In this document: in pieces, positions 25,860-35,056 of the stretch
Numbering within the stretch: the stretch's first letter is position 1
How the letters are laid out: each line of letters starts with the position of its first letter
Assembly: GCA_934270565.1 (NCBI GenBank)
Contig: CAKQPR010000004.1
Span: forward strand, 1-64,000
Origin: an uncultured Clostridia bacterium
Lineage (GTDB): Bacteria; Bacillota; Clostridia; Christensenellales; Pumilibacteraceae
Reading direction: 5' to 3'
DNA length: 64,000 nt
Notes under the pieces: model-generated
Seen by the model: only the letters and a program-made list of their open reading frames with translations
Told to the model about the DNA's origin: nothing
The model's database searches: none
Position numbers and translations under genes: made by a program

Positions 25860-27540
25860 AGAGTAACAAATATTTTCTTTAGAAAAGAAAGGAAAAGGTA
25901 ATTTACTTTTTTCGGGCGGAGAAAAAAGTAACAAAAAAGCCGCCGGGACACTTGCGACTGTGTCCCGGACCCCGCAACGCTTTAAAGGTCGAAAAATGTT
26001 GTGGTAGTGGGGTAGTCGGGTGACAACCGCAGGGGATTTCTCCACTGCGTTCGGGTTTCACCCTCACTTCGGTCGAAATGACATTAAAAAGTGGCAAATG
26101 TATAACGATTGTTATGTGTAGGTAGGGGCGGACGCCCTCGTCCGCCCGCAAACCTTTTCTTTTGAAAAGAAACAAAGAGAAAGTTTTTCTTTAAGAAAGA
26201 AAACATATTCCTACTTTTTTCGAGCGGAGAAAAAAATAACAAAAAAGCCGCCGGCAGGGAACCCCTGTGGGCAAGTATAAGGGTAGTGCATATAACAAAC
26301 TAATGAAAAGAACGAAACCTATCCACTCGCCCGCGGTGGCTCACCGCCTTGCGGCTGTGTCCCGGACCCCGCAACGCTTTAAATGTCGAACAAGGTTGTG
26401 GTAGTGGCGTTATCGGGTGACAACCGCAGGGGATTTCTCCACTGCGTTCGGGTTTCACCCTCACTTCGGTCGAAATGACATTAAAAAGTGGCAAATGTAT
26501 AACGATTGTTATGTGTAGGTAGGGGCGGACGCCCTCGTCCGCCCGCAAACCAAACGAACACGTTGTCATTTCGAGCGAAGGCGAAGCCTTAGTCGAGAAA
26601 TCCCCTGCATTAGAAAACACGCAAAACGGACACGGTAAACCTATCCACTCGCCCGCGACGGCTCACCGCCGAGCGGGAGCGAATTCGAACGTGGCGTAAC
26701 GGTACTTTAATTTTCTTCCGCGACTGTACGCTATGCGGCGGGACGATGACGTCCCGCCCTACCGTCGGCTTCGCCGACAAATAAGGTCGAAAACGGTTGT
26801 AGCAGTGACGTTATCGGCTGACAACCGCAGGGGATTTCTCCACTCCGCTAACGCTTCGGTCGAAATGACATTATAAAAGTGGCAAAAACAGTAATTGATA
26901 GAATAGGTAGGGCGGGGCGCCCTCGTCCCGCCGCCAACCTTGCGTAACGTTTCATCGCTCCGTCATCTCGAGCGAAGTCGAGACCAAGGCGGGAGCGAAC
27001 GGCGAGCCGCCGTCGGCAAGTCGTCGATGCCTGTAATTACAAAATAACATTATAAAACAAAAGCGGAACGGTACTTAGTTACTGTCATTGCGAGGAGCGC
27101 ATAGCGCGACGTGGCAATCTCCCGGAAGGGAATACGATTGCAAGTGAACGGTATACTTCAAATAGCCGCCCGCGACTGTACGCTATGCGGCGGTCCGAGG
27201 GCGAACCGCCCTACCGTCGGCTTTGCCGACAAATAAGGTCGAAAAGGATTGAAGTAGTATCGTTATCGGGTGACAACCGCAGGGGATTTCTCCACTGCGT
27301 TCGGGTTTCACCCTCACTTCGGTCGAAATGACATTATAAAAGTGGCAAAAATAGTAATTGAGAGAATAGGTAGGGGCGTTCCTCGTCCGCCCGCAAACCA
27401 AACGAACACGTTGTCATTTCGAGCGTAGGCGAAGCCGTAGTCGAGAAATCCCCCGCATTAGAAAACACGCAAAACGGACACCGTAAACCTAAAAACTCGC
27501 CCGCGGTGGCTCACCGCCTCGCGGGAACGAATACGATTTT
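25860..27540. repeat. 1.7-kb block of dispersed repeats, no genes
   Basis: Built from family C (about 26035-26083, 26430-26480, 26567-26608, 26830-26873, 27282-27335, 27416-27456), family D (GTAGGGGCGGACGCCCTCG near 26122 and 26519; variants near 26909 and 27370), family E (CATTGCGAGGAGCGCATAGC, 27087-27125) and a family F remnant. 26016-26154 is repeated without mismatch at 26413-26551. Short frames in this block translate repeat sequence and are not supported as genes. Confidence 0.85.
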
Positions 27541-27570
27541 TGCGGGACAACACTTCGCTTCGTCATAAAG

Positions 27571-27641
27571 ATAAAGCCGCAAGGCAGTCTGAAAAGCGTT
27601 TCCGACGGAAATGGACTTTCAAATTCGCCTTACGGCTTTAT
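27571..27641 (-). terminator. long inverted repeat, probable terminator of the DUF378 gene
   Basis: ATAAAGCCGCAAGGC (27571-27585) and GCCTTACGGCTTTAT (27627-27641) pair at 14 of 15 positions around a 41-nt loop, just after the DUF378 stop on the minus strand. Confidence 0.6.
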
Positions 27642-27647
27642 TTTCGT

Positions 27648-27866
27648 TTATCGGCTCATAAAATAGAGTGCGCCGCCGCTTACGAAAAGCGAGATAATCA
27701 GCCAGATCGCGGCGAGACATACGAGAATATAAATCACGCTTGCGCCGATATTTCTGTCCGAACCCGTAATATAGCTTACGAGGTTGAAACCGAACAGACC
27801 GATCAGACCCCAGTTTATCGCGCCTATAGCAACGAGTATGAACGCGATGATGTTTACAACGAACAT
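27648..27866 (-). CDS. DUF378 (YuzA-like) small membrane protein
   Basis: 72 residues from the ATG at 27866, which follows GGGGAGGTGG. Two hydrophobic helices (about 3-25 and 42-62) with the family's NIIAFILVAIGAINWGLIGL and FGFNLV sequence. DUF378 proteins are two-helix membrane proteins of unknown function. The gene lies 68 bp after the XRE regulator on the same strand and may share its transcript. A 48-residue extension to 28010 overlapping the regulator is rejected. Confidence 0.82.
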   Translation of the reverse strand: MFVVNIIAFILVAIGAINWGLIGLFGFNLVSYITGSDRNIGASVIYILVCLAAIWLIISLFVSGGALYFMSR

Positions 27867-27934
27867 TTCTTCCACCTCCCCTGCGGATAGTATGCGCGGC
27901 GGCGAAGAGAATATTCGCGGTAAAGCGAGATCTT

Positions 27935-28174
27935 TCAGTCCAGAAGGTTTTCTATCTTCCAGTATGGGTCCGAAAAGAATTCGGAAAGCTCTATATCGAG
28001 CGCCTGACATATAGCGTAAATGCTTTTAAGGCTGACGGACTGATTGCGTTTGTTACGCATATCGCTCAGGGTCGCCTGCGTGAGCCCCGACAGGCGGCTG
28101 AGCTTGTAAGAAGTCATATTCCTTTCGTCGAGAATACTGTATATTTTTACGGATAACGCTTCCGATAAAGTCAT
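27935..28174 (-). CDS. small XRE-family helix-turn-helix regulator
   Basis: 79 residues, essentially one HTH domain: ERNMTSYKLSRLSGLTQATL is helices 1-3, with SVSLKSIYAICQALDIELSE behind it. Single-domain XRE proteins of this length with a C-terminal FF-aromatic tail are common Clostridia regulators of nearby genes. Start at 28174 after GGGAGG. It is divergent from the gene at 28360; a palindrome (28239-28258) in between is a candidate operator. Confidence 0.88.
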   Translation of the reverse strand: MTLSEALSVKIYSILDERNMTSYKLSRLSGLTQATLSDMRNKRNQSVSLKSIYAICQALDIELSEFFSDPYWKIENLLD

Positions 28175-28238
28175 AATTTTACCTCCCGATTTGCGTTGAT
28201 TTTCAACAAGTTGAGTATAGCCCTAATCGGTGCAAAAA

Positions 28239-28258
28239 TACTAAATAAATATTAAGTA
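28239..28258. promoter_or_regulatory. imperfect 20-bp palindrome, candidate operator
   Basis: TACTAAATAA followed by ATATTAAGTA: 8 of 10 positions are symmetric. It lies between the divergent XRE gene and the 28260-28288 promoter, one base from the -35. Confidence 0.4.
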
Positions 28259-28259
28259 C

Positions 28260-28288
28260 TTGATTTTATTTAATTATTTTGTTATAAT
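28260..28288 (+). promoter_or_regulatory. promoter of the 28360 gene, perhaps of the ger operon
   Basis: TTGATT (28260-28265), 17 bp, TATAAT (28283-28288). Confidence 0.8.
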
Positions 28289-28359
28289 ATTAGCGTAAGC
28301 AACGTTCGCTTCCGTAAGGCGGCGAGCTTTTGACGAAAGCAATACGAAACGAGGAAGAA

Positions 28360-28635
28360 ATGAAAATCGATTTTAACGACGAAAATACAAAGCCGATAGA
28401 GGGCGATATCGCAATGATCGCTTATTCTTACTGCCTTAAATACGGCGTGAGCGAAGCGGATAAGGCGGCGTTTTTCGGACTTACGGAATATCTCGAAGCG
28501 GCGTTCGGCAAAGCTTACGTCGAAAAAGCCGCGAGGCTTTCCGCGAAACTCGAGGGAATTTTGCAAAGCTATGCGGGATTTGCGACGGCGGTGCTCGAAA
28601 ATTTCGCCGAGAAAGACGAAAAAGACGTAAAATAA
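28360..28635 (+). CDS. small hypothetical acidic protein upstream of the germination operon
   Basis: 91 residues from the ATG at 28360, preceded by GAGGAAG; a TTG at 28330 in the same frame has no ribosome site. Not recognised. Predicted helical and soluble, with IAYSYCLKYGVSEADKAAFF and an Ala-rich helix, and a charged tail (AEKDEKDVK). No signal peptide or membrane segment. It lies 34 bp before the gerA-type gene on the same strand, so it may be part of the transcript, although its sigma-A-type promoter would not itself be forespore-specific. Confidence 0.65.
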   Translation: MKIDFNDENTKPIEGDIAMIAYSYCLKYGVSEADKAAFFGLTEYLEAAFGKAYVEKAARLSAKLEGILQSYAGFATAVLENFAEKDEKDVK

Positions 28636-28669
28636 CATAAAAAGCGCTTTCCGCGGGCAAATTAACCGT

Positions 28670-30103
28670 ATGGAAAGAGTGCAGGAACTTATAAAGCCGT
28701 TTGCTTCGCCCGAACTGCTCGTTCGGCGCAAGCTCGCGGTAGGAAGTCGGGAAGCGGAGCTTGTATACAACCCCGACCTTACCAACGCCGATCTTCTGTC
28801 TCGGCTCATCGAGACGATCGGCGATTTTCGCGCGCGCCCGAAAAGCGCGGCGGAGCTCATCGAGCGCGTGGTTTGCATAGCCGAATGCACGGCGGAAAAG
28901 GATACGGACAAGGCGAGAGAGGGGCTGCTTGACGGTGACGCTTCGCTGATCGTGGACGAAATCCCCGAAATCATCGTAATAAACATAAGGAAATGGGACA
29001 AGCGCGCCGTAGCCGAGCCGCCGACTTCCACCGTAATGCGCGGACCGCGCGAAGGCTTTATCGAGGATATAAAGACTAATCTGTCGCTCATCGAACGCAG
29101 GCTTCGGACGCCGGCGCTCGCGATAGAAAAGACGAAGGTCGGTCGGCAGAGCAATACCGCCGTCGCGATAGTTTACCTCGCTTCGGTCGCTTCGCCCGAA
29201 ACGGTACGCGAAGTCCGCGAAAGGCTGGGTAAAATCGACATAGACGCGCTTATCGACAGCCATTACGTTCAGCCGCTTCTGGAGGACAAGCCGTTTTCGA
29301 TCTTTCATCAGACGGGCGTTACCGAAAAACCGGATATCGTGACGAGCAAGCTTCTCGAAGGGCGCGTCGCGATACTCGTAGACGGCTCGCCGATGGCTAT
29401 CACCGTGCCGTTTATGCTCGTCGAGGACTACCACTCGAGCGAGGACTATTACGAGCGTTCGTCGCTCGCGACGTTTCTGAGGATAATCAGGCTGGTTTCG
29501 GTGTTTTTCGCCATACTTCTCCCGGGACTTTACGTCGCGCTCGAGCAGTACCATTACAGCGTGATTCCGTTCAGATTTCTTATTACCGTTATGACCGCCG
29601 TAAACGGTATACCCCTTTTGCCGCTCAGCGAAATAATCTTCGTTATAATGCTGTTCGAAATCATACGCGAAGCAAGCGTGCGAATGCCGCGCGCGGTCGG
29701 TATGGCGATGAGTATCGTGGGCGCGCTCGTGCTCGGCGATACGGCGGTGAAAGCGGGAATTATCAGTTCGCCTGCGGTAATGATCACCGCTTTAAGCTCG
29801 ATAGCGCTTTATACCGCGCCTAATCAGGAAGGAACGCTAACGCTTTTGCGGATTGCGTTCACGCTTCTCGGCGGGTTCGGGGGAATGTATATGCTCATAC
29901 TCGGCTCGCTGTATATGCTTGTGTATCTGTGCTCGCTGCAAAGCTTCGGCGTGCCGTATACCGCGCCTTTCGCACCGTTTATTCCGTCCGATATGAAAGA
30001 TTCGGTGTATCGCGCCTCGCTTCTGAGAATGTCGAAGCGCCCCAAAGCGATAAGCAACGTAAACGAAACGAGACAAGGGGAGGACAACGGAAGTGCAAAG
30101 TAA
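28670..30103 (+). CDS. gerA: spore germination receptor subunit A (GerA family)
   Basis: 477 residues. An N-terminal soluble domain (about 1-270) with the family motif GPREGFIEDIKTNLSLIERR, then about four to five membrane helices and a cytoplasmic tail. GerA-type subunits sit in the spore inner membrane with B and C subunits and form a nutrient-gated channel. The first gene of a compact A-B-C operon; its end overlaps the B subunit start. No obvious ribosome site precedes the ATG at 28670. The germinant cannot be predicted. Confidence 0.95.
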   Translation: MERVQELIKPFASPELLVRRKLAVGSREAELVYNPDLTNADLLSRLIETIGDFRARPKSAAELIERVVCIAECTAEKDTDKAREGLLDGDASLIVDEIPEIIVINIRKWDKRAVAEPPTSTVMRGPREGFIEDIKTNLSLIERRLRTPALAIEKTKVGRQSNTAVAIVYLASVASPETVREVRERLGKIDIDALIDSHYVQPLLEDKPFSIFHQTGVTEKPDIVTSKLLEGRVAILVDGSPMAITVPFMLVEDYHSSEDYYERSSLATFLRIIRLVSVFFAILLPGLYVALEQYHYSVIPFRFLITVMTAVNGIPLLPLSEIIFVIMLFEIIREASVRMPRAVGMAMSIVGALVLGDTAVKAGIISSPAVMITALSSIALYTAPNQEGTLTLLRIAFTLLGGFGGMYMLILGSLYMLVYLCSLQSFGVPYTAPFAPFIPSDMKDSVYRASLLRMSKRPKAISNVNETRQGEDNGSAK

Positions 30104-31220
30104 AGACGGCATTTCTTCGAAACAGTTTATCGTGGTGCTGTTTCTCGTAACGCTCGCGATAAAAATGTTTATGCTTCCCTCGCTCGTGCTTCGGATCGTG
30201 GGCAAGGACGGTTATCTCGTGATCGTCGCGTATACGCTTTTCGAGTTTTTAGGGCTCGGACTGCTTCTTTCAACCATGTTGCGAAACCCAGACAAGACGT
30301 TGTTCGATATTCTGTCGGACGCGACGGGCAAGGTGATTTCGCGCATAATAGTGGTATTTCTGATCGCGTTCGCGCTCGTGAAAGCGACGATCATAATCAA
30401 CGAAATCAAGATGTTTTTCGCCGTGATCATGTACCGCGACATAAACTGGGTGATCCTTGCCTTGCCGCTTTTCGCCGTAATGATCGCGATCGCCGTAAGA
30501 CCGCTTCGGACAGTGGGCAGAACAGCCGAGCTCGTGCTTCCCGTAGTCGCGATAAGCACGTTTATTCTCGCGGCGCTTCTTTTCGGCGATATCCGCGTCG
30601 AAAACCTGTTACCCGTAATGCCGGACGGCGCGGGCGAAGTCGCGGACGGAATAAAACGGTTCTGTATGTGGTTCGGCGATACGACCTTCCTTACCGTGTT
30701 TCTCGGTCGGGTGAAGGTGAGCAAAAAGCTCGTTGCCGGCGCTTTTATCGCAAAGGCAATCGCCAGCGTGATCGTTCTGTTTTTTACCGTCGTGCTTTTC
30801 GCGAGTTACGCCAACGTTTCGTCGCTTATCGATTACGGGAACAACGTCAGCAATATGACCCAGCTTTCGCTCGGATCGCAGGATTACGGCAGATTCGATC
30901 TTCTTTTCTACTGCGTGTGGATATTCAGCGTTTTCCTCAAACTCGGCATAGTTTTCTGCCTTATAACCCAAAGCGCGAGCTTCCTGTTCTCTACCGACCG
31001 AAAATACCTCGTTTCGGTTATCTGCGCGGCGGTTGTATTTATTATCACTACTTTTTTAGTGAAAAACGAGGAAATTTCTTATATTTTCGCCACGGGGATT
31101 GTCAGATATTTCTGTTTCCCGATAGGTTACGGCATGCCGCTCGTCGCGTTTGTCTGCGGAAGAGCGGCGTACAAGCCGAACGCTTACGGAGGGGCTTATG
31201 AACAAAAACAAAACGAGTGA
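30093..31220 (+). CDS. gerB: spore germination receptor subunit B (GerAB-type permease)
   Basis: 375 residues with about ten membrane helices of the amino-acid permease-like GerAB family (start ISSKQFIVVLFLVTLAIKM). Start is a GTG at 30093 preceded by GGGGAGGAC, overlapping the end of gerA by 11 nt. In the GerABC receptor the B subunit binds the germinant, often an amino acid. The C-subunit gene begins inside its end (31198). Confidence 0.93.
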   Translation: MQSKDGISSKQFIVVLFLVTLAIKMFMLPSLVLRIVGKDGYLVIVAYTLFEFLGLGLLLSTMLRNPDKTLFDILSDATGKVISRIIVVFLIAFALVKATIIINEIKMFFAVIMYRDINWVILALPLFAVMIAIAVRPLRTVGRTAELVLPVVAISTFILAALLFGDIRVENLLPVMPDGAGEVADGIKRFCMWFGDTTFLTVFLGRVKVSKKLVAGAFIAKAIASVIVLFFTVVLFASYANVSSLIDYGNNVSNMTQLSLGSQDYGRFDLLFYCVWIFSVFLKLGIVFCLITQSASFLFSTDRKYLVSVICAAVVFIITTFLVKNEEISYIFATGIVRYFCFPIGYGMPLVAFVCGRAAYKPNAYGGAYEQKQNE

Positions 31221-32451
31221 CAAGGTAAAAAGACTTCGCGTCTATTCGATAATCGTATTCGCGTTTATGCTCGTTCTGGTGCTTATGCCGCGGCAAAGCG
31301 CGGGTATGCCCGAAATCGAAAACAAGCTTCTCATAACGACTATGGGGATTGACAAAACCGCGAACGGTTATTGCGTGAGCGCGGTCGTGGTTATGCCGCA
31401 GGAAACTCACGGCGGCTCGGTAAGCAAGATCGAAGCGGACGCCGAAGGGAGCTCGATTTCGGAAGCGCTCGAACAAATCAGCATAAAGATGGGCAAACCG
31501 CTCGAACTCGGACTTTGCGGGCTCGTCATAGTGGGGGATACGTTCGGGGAGGAGAGTATAAAACCGCATTTAAGCTATTTGCTTGCGTCGGGGAAGATTA
31601 TCCCCGGGGCGTTCCTGGTGGCGGCTACCGACGGCATGGAGGCGAAAAAGGCGATCGAGCTGGCGAACAAACTGTCGGACGCGACGAGCAACGTTTTAAG
31701 CAAGCTCATCGAATACAACGCGGTCGAAAGCAATCTGCCGGTCGTGAGTATGCTGCGGTTTCTGAGCGAAACCAACCGCAAGGGCGAAAGCGCGTTTATG
31801 CCCTGTCTCGAAATCGGCGAAGGAGACGCGGAGCAGGGCAGCGAAAAGGGCGGTTCGGGCGAGGACGGCGGCGGGGAATCGTCGGGCGGCTCGTCGAGCG
31901 GAACGGGCTCGGGGAACAAGAGCGAAATCAAGTCGCTCGGCAAGATCGCCGTTTACAAGGCGGGCGTGCGCACCGCGATTGCGGACGAGGAAATAACGCG
32001 CGGCTATACCTGGTCGGACAGAAAGTCCACGCTCGGGCTTATAACGCTCGACGATCTTACGGTCGGCGACGTCGGTTGCGGCGAAATCCACTGCCAGATG
32101 CTCGCGAAAAAATACTCGATAGAAACGAGTCTCGACGGCGCGCCGCACGCAACCGTAAAGGTTAAAACGAAACTCGCGCTCGAAGAGCGCAGCAAGCTCG
32201 GCGAGCTCGTCCGCGAAGGAAAAGTAACCGAACGCGAAATCGAAACGGCTTTGAGGAGCGGTTTCGAGGAAAAGATAAAGAGCGAAATATATGCGGCGGT
32301 CGAATTTATGCGAAACGGCGGCAACGACGCTTTCGGCTTCGAGGACGATATTTATCGCAAACATTACCGCGATTACGCCGCTTATGAGCAAAAGGAAAAC
32401 ATCTTGTCCGATATAAAGGTCGATTTCGAAGTGAAAATAGCGATCGAATAA
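31198..32451 (+). CDS. gerC: spore germination receptor subunit C (Ger(x)C family) without visible lipobox
   Basis: 417 residues from the ATG at 31198 after GGAGGGG. The GerAC fold is recognisable (LLITTMGIDKTANGYCVSAV, GLVIVGDTFGEE and a final domain with REIETALRSGFEEKIKSEI). GerC proteins are normally lipoproteins; here the N-terminus (KRLRVYSIIVFAFMLVLVLM) has no Cys, so it looks membrane-anchored by a single helix. A Gly/Ser/Glu-rich low-complexity insert lies at about residues 208-240 between domains. Overlaps gerB by 23 nt. Confidence 0.9.
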   Translation: MNKNKTSDKVKRLRVYSIIVFAFMLVLVLMPRQSAGMPEIENKLLITTMGIDKTANGYCVSAVVVMPQETHGGSVSKIEADAEGSSISEALEQISIKMGKPLELGLCGLVIVGDTFGEESIKPHLSYLLASGKIIPGAFLVAATDGMEAKKAIELANKLSDATSNVLSKLIEYNAVESNLPVVSMLRFLSETNRKGESAFMPCLEIGEGDAEQGSEKGGSGEDGGGESSGGSSSGTGSGNKSEIKSLGKIAVYKAGVRTAIADEEITRGYTWSDRKSTLGLITLDDLTVGDVGCGEIHCQMLAKKYSIETSLDGAPHATVKVKTKLALEERSKLGELVREGKVTEREIETALRSGFEEKIKSEIYAAVEFMRNGGNDAFGFEDDIYRKHYRDYAAYEQKENILSDIKVDFEVKIAIE

Positions 32452-32488
32452 ACTCATATTCCGCGCGGCGCGAGCGTATAAATTACAG

Positions 32489-33388
32489 ATGAAAACAAGA
32501 CGCGACAATACGAATAAACGGGCGCTTCCGAAACTCGGGATCTCGCCCGTTTTGTACGTTATGATCGCGTCTTTCGTAGCTTTCGGGTATTTCAAAGAGG
32601 TCGCGTCTTACCTCGTCGCGGTCGTTTTGCACGAAATCGGACACGCGGTCGTTGCGGCAAAGCGCGGATACAAACTGATCGAATTCAGGCTTATGCCTTA
32701 CGGAGCGGCGCTTATCGGCGAATTCGAAAGCGCGCCTGCCCGCGACGAAATCGCGATAGCGGCGGCGGGGCCTCTCACTAACTTTCTGTTGCTTTTGCTC
32801 ACCGTGTCGGCGTGGTGGCTTTTTCCGTCGCTGTTCGGCTGCACATCGTGTTTTGCGGCGGCGAACGTCTGCCTTATCGCGGTAAATCTTCTGCCCGTTT
32901 ACCCGCTCGACGGCGGCAGAATTCTGCTTGCGACGCTCACCCGAACCCGTCCGAGGTCGGTTGCGCTCAAAAGAATGAAAATAATCTCGTATGCGGTCGG
33001 CGGAGCGTTCGTCGCGCTGTTTTTATGCAGTTTCATGTTCGGAGTGAATTTTTCTTTCGCGACGATGGCGGCGTTTATCGTCTCGTCCGCGGCGTTGCCG
33101 CAAGGCTCGGGCGGGTACGAAAGCATTTACCGCGCGGCTTACAGATCCGACCGTATCGCCCGAGGGCTCGAAGTAAGGCGGATAATGGTTTCTCCCGAAA
33201 CGGCGGCGGGACGGATGAGAAAAACGCTTTCCCCCGACAAATACACCGTTTTTTCCGTGGTTTCGCCGTCGTCCGAACCGCTCGGCGAGCTTACCGAGCT
33301 TGACGTGGACGGCGTTTATCCGAACGTTTCGGCGGGCGAAATGCTCGAAAACAGGCGCGAAAAAGCGGAAAATCGGCGAAAATTTTAA
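32489..33388 (+). CDS. spoIVFB: SpoIVFB-like M50 intramembrane metalloprotease
   Basis: 299 residues, multi-pass. Zinc motif HEIGH at 48-52 and the third ligand in NLLPVYPLDGGR (Asp141), the site-2 protease pair; a C-terminal CBS-like extension (about 220-290) follows. SpoIVFB cleaves pro-sigma-K in the mother cell and is held in check by SpoIVFA and BofA. No spoIVFA gene lies beside it. The RNase G gene follows, as in many Clostridia. It could be another M50 family member, but the size, C-terminal domain and neighbourhood favour SpoIVFB. Confidence 0.85.
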   Translation: MKTRRDNTNKRALPKLGISPVLYVMIASFVAFGYFKEVASYLVAVVLHEIGHAVVAAKRGYKLIEFRLMPYGAALIGEFESAPARDEIAIAAAGPLTNFLLLLLTVSAWWLFPSLFGCTSCFAAANVCLIAVNLLPVYPLDGGRILLATLTRTRPRSVALKRMKIISYAVGGAFVALFLCSFMFGVNFSFATMAAFIVSSAALPQGSGGYESIYRAAYRSDRIARGLEVRRIMVSPETAAGRMRKTLSPDKYTVFSVVSPSSEPLGELTELDVDGVYPNVSAGEMLENRREKAENRRKF

Positions 33389-33416
33389 ATTTTTCCGCAA
33401 AAACGGACGATTTTCG

Positions 33417-33445
33417 TTGTTCTCGACGCAAGAATATGATATAAT
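33417..33445 (+). promoter_or_regulatory. promoter of rng that decides its start codon
   Basis: TTGTTC (33417-33422), 17 bp, TATAAT (33440-33445). The ATG at 33447 would lie upstream of the transcript start, so translation must begin further down. Confidence 0.7.
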
Positions 33446-33479
33446 AATGAAAACAGTAACATCGGAGCGCGAAAGTCAC

Positions 33480-34982
33480 TTGAAAACGGGTTTAATCCTA
33501 ATAGACGTCGAGTCTTATATGTCAAGCGTTTCGTTGATAGAAGCGGGCAAACTTAAAGAGCATTACGTAGAATACAAAGAGTCCACGTACATCACCGGAA
33601 ACATCTATAAAGGCAAGGTCGTAAACGTTCTTACCGGTCTGCAATCGGCATTCGTCGATTTCGGCGGTCAGCGTAACGGCTTTTTGTCCGTGGGCGAAAC
33701 GGTAAACCACAAAAGCGTGCTCGCCGCCGCGGGCGTTCTCCCCACGGGGCTCGGCGTGAAAGAGGGCGACTACGTGATGGTGCAGGCGACCAAGGAGGAG
33801 ATCGGTAATAAAGGCGCGCGCCTTACGAGCACGGTTTCGCTCCCGGGGCGGTATCTGATCTTCCTGCCCACCCTCGATTTCGTGGGAGTTTCCAACAAAA
33901 TAACCGACGAAACCACGCGCGACAAACTTACGCGGTTCGCCGACAAACTCCGTCCCGAAGGTTCGGGTTTCATTATCCGCACCGCCTGCCTCGAAGCGAA
34001 AAAGAGCGAGGTTACGGACGAGGCTAAGCGGCTCATAAATCAGTGGAAAAAAGTGCGCGCGGCGTATGACGCGCAGGACGGAATAGGACAGGTTTACAGC
34101 GACGGCGATTTCGTGTTCCGTTCGGTGCGCGATATGCTTTCGCAGAACGTCGAAGCGATCGTCTGCAACGACCCCGCCGTCACTTCTTCGCTCAAAGCGA
34201 TGTTCCGCGAGAGAAACTTCGATTATGCGGACAAGGTAAGGCTTTACGAGGGGCAGTACGATATGCTCGACGCGTTCGGCGTTACGGACGAGGTGGACAG
34301 GCTTCTCGAACACAAGGTAAAGCTTCGTTCGGGCGTGTCGCTCGTTTTCGACTACACCGAAGCGCTTACCGTCATCGACGTCAACACTTCCGGTTTTGCG
34401 CGCGGGTCGAACCACGAAGAGACGGTTTTCAGAGCAAATCTCGACGCCGCCCGCGAAATAGCGCGCCAGATACGGCTTCGCAATATCGGCGGGATTATCG
34501 TAATCGACTTTATCGATATGACCGAGGAAGAGCATAAAACGGCGGTGGTGGAGGAACTCCGCCGCGAAATGATTTTCGACCGCACGAAAACCCGCGTGAT
34601 CGGAATGTCGTCGCTCGGGCTCGTGGAAGTCACGCGTAAAAAAATCGGCAGGGAAATCAGCACCGTACTCCTCGACCGTTGTCCGTTCTGTAACGGCGAC
34701 GCTCACGCTCAGTCGGTGGATTACGTTGCGCGCAAAATCAAAGTCGGACTTAAACGGCTGTTTGCGGACCAAAGAAGTAAAACCGCAGTAGTTACGCTCA
34801 ATTCGCGGCTTGTGGAAATGATGTTCGCCGGCAAATATTTTACGGAAGACTGTGAAACGATATGGAAAAACAAACGGGTTTATCTCGTTCCCGATCCGAG
34901 TCTTCTCAACCGCGATTTTAACATAAAGGGTAGCGAGGACAGCGCAGTCACAGTCCCCGGTAACGCGCGCCTTCTGTACTGA
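33480..34982 (+). CDS. rng: ribonuclease G/E family endoribonuclease
   Basis: 500 residues if started at the TTG at 33480. This start is chosen because the promoter -10 ends two bases before the ATG at 33447, GGAG lies at 33464-33467, and family proteins begin at this point (LILIDVESYMSSVSLIEAGK-like). S1-like domain with YKGKVVNVLTGLQSAFVDFG, then the catalytic core with Asp residues in TVIDVNTSGFA and IVIDFIDM, and the zinc-link Cys pair CPFC. The enzyme cleaves rRNA and mRNA 5' ends. A bidirectional terminator follows. In related genomes rplU usually follows; it is absent here. Confidence 0.88.
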   Translation: MKTGLILIDVESYMSSVSLIEAGKLKEHYVEYKESTYITGNIYKGKVVNVLTGLQSAFVDFGGQRNGFLSVGETVNHKSVLAAAGVLPTGLGVKEGDYVMVQATKEEIGNKGARLTSTVSLPGRYLIFLPTLDFVGVSNKITDETTRDKLTRFADKLRPEGSGFIIRTACLEAKKSEVTDEAKRLINQWKKVRAAYDAQDGIGQVYSDGDFVFRSVRDMLSQNVEAIVCNDPAVTSSLKAMFRERNFDYADKVRLYEGQYDMLDAFGVTDEVDRLLEHKVKLRSGVSLVFDYTEALTVIDVNTSGFARGSNHEETVFRANLDAAREIARQIRLRNIGGIIVIDFIDMTEEEHKTAVVEELRREMIFDRTKTRVIGMSSLGLVEVTRKKIGREISTVLLDRCPFCNGDAHAQSVDYVARKIKVGLKRLFADQRSKTAVVTLNSRLVEMMFAGKYFTEDCETIWKNKRVYLVPDPSLLNRDFNIKGSEDSAVTVPGNARLLY

Positions 34983-35018
34983 AAAAGTTATACCGTATAC
35001 GTTTTTTTACGACGAAAA

Positions 35019-35048
35019 ATAAAACTCTCCGCATCGGGAGAGTTTTTT
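35019..35048. terminator. bidirectional terminator between rng and the sensor kinase
   Basis: AACTCTCC / GGAGAGTT, 8 bp, with A-run before and T-run after, serving both converging genes. Confidence 0.85.
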
Positions 35049-35056
35049 CGTTGCGT

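Noticed and set aside
25377..25951. frames on the minus strand over the tRNAs
   Set aside because: These translate tRNA genes and their decayed repeats (a well-known false protein type) and carry no ribosome site.
26300..27401. small proteins of 70-106 residues in the repeat block
   Set aside because: The frames lie entirely in dispersed repeats, share peptides only because the DNA is repeated, and have no ribosome sites.
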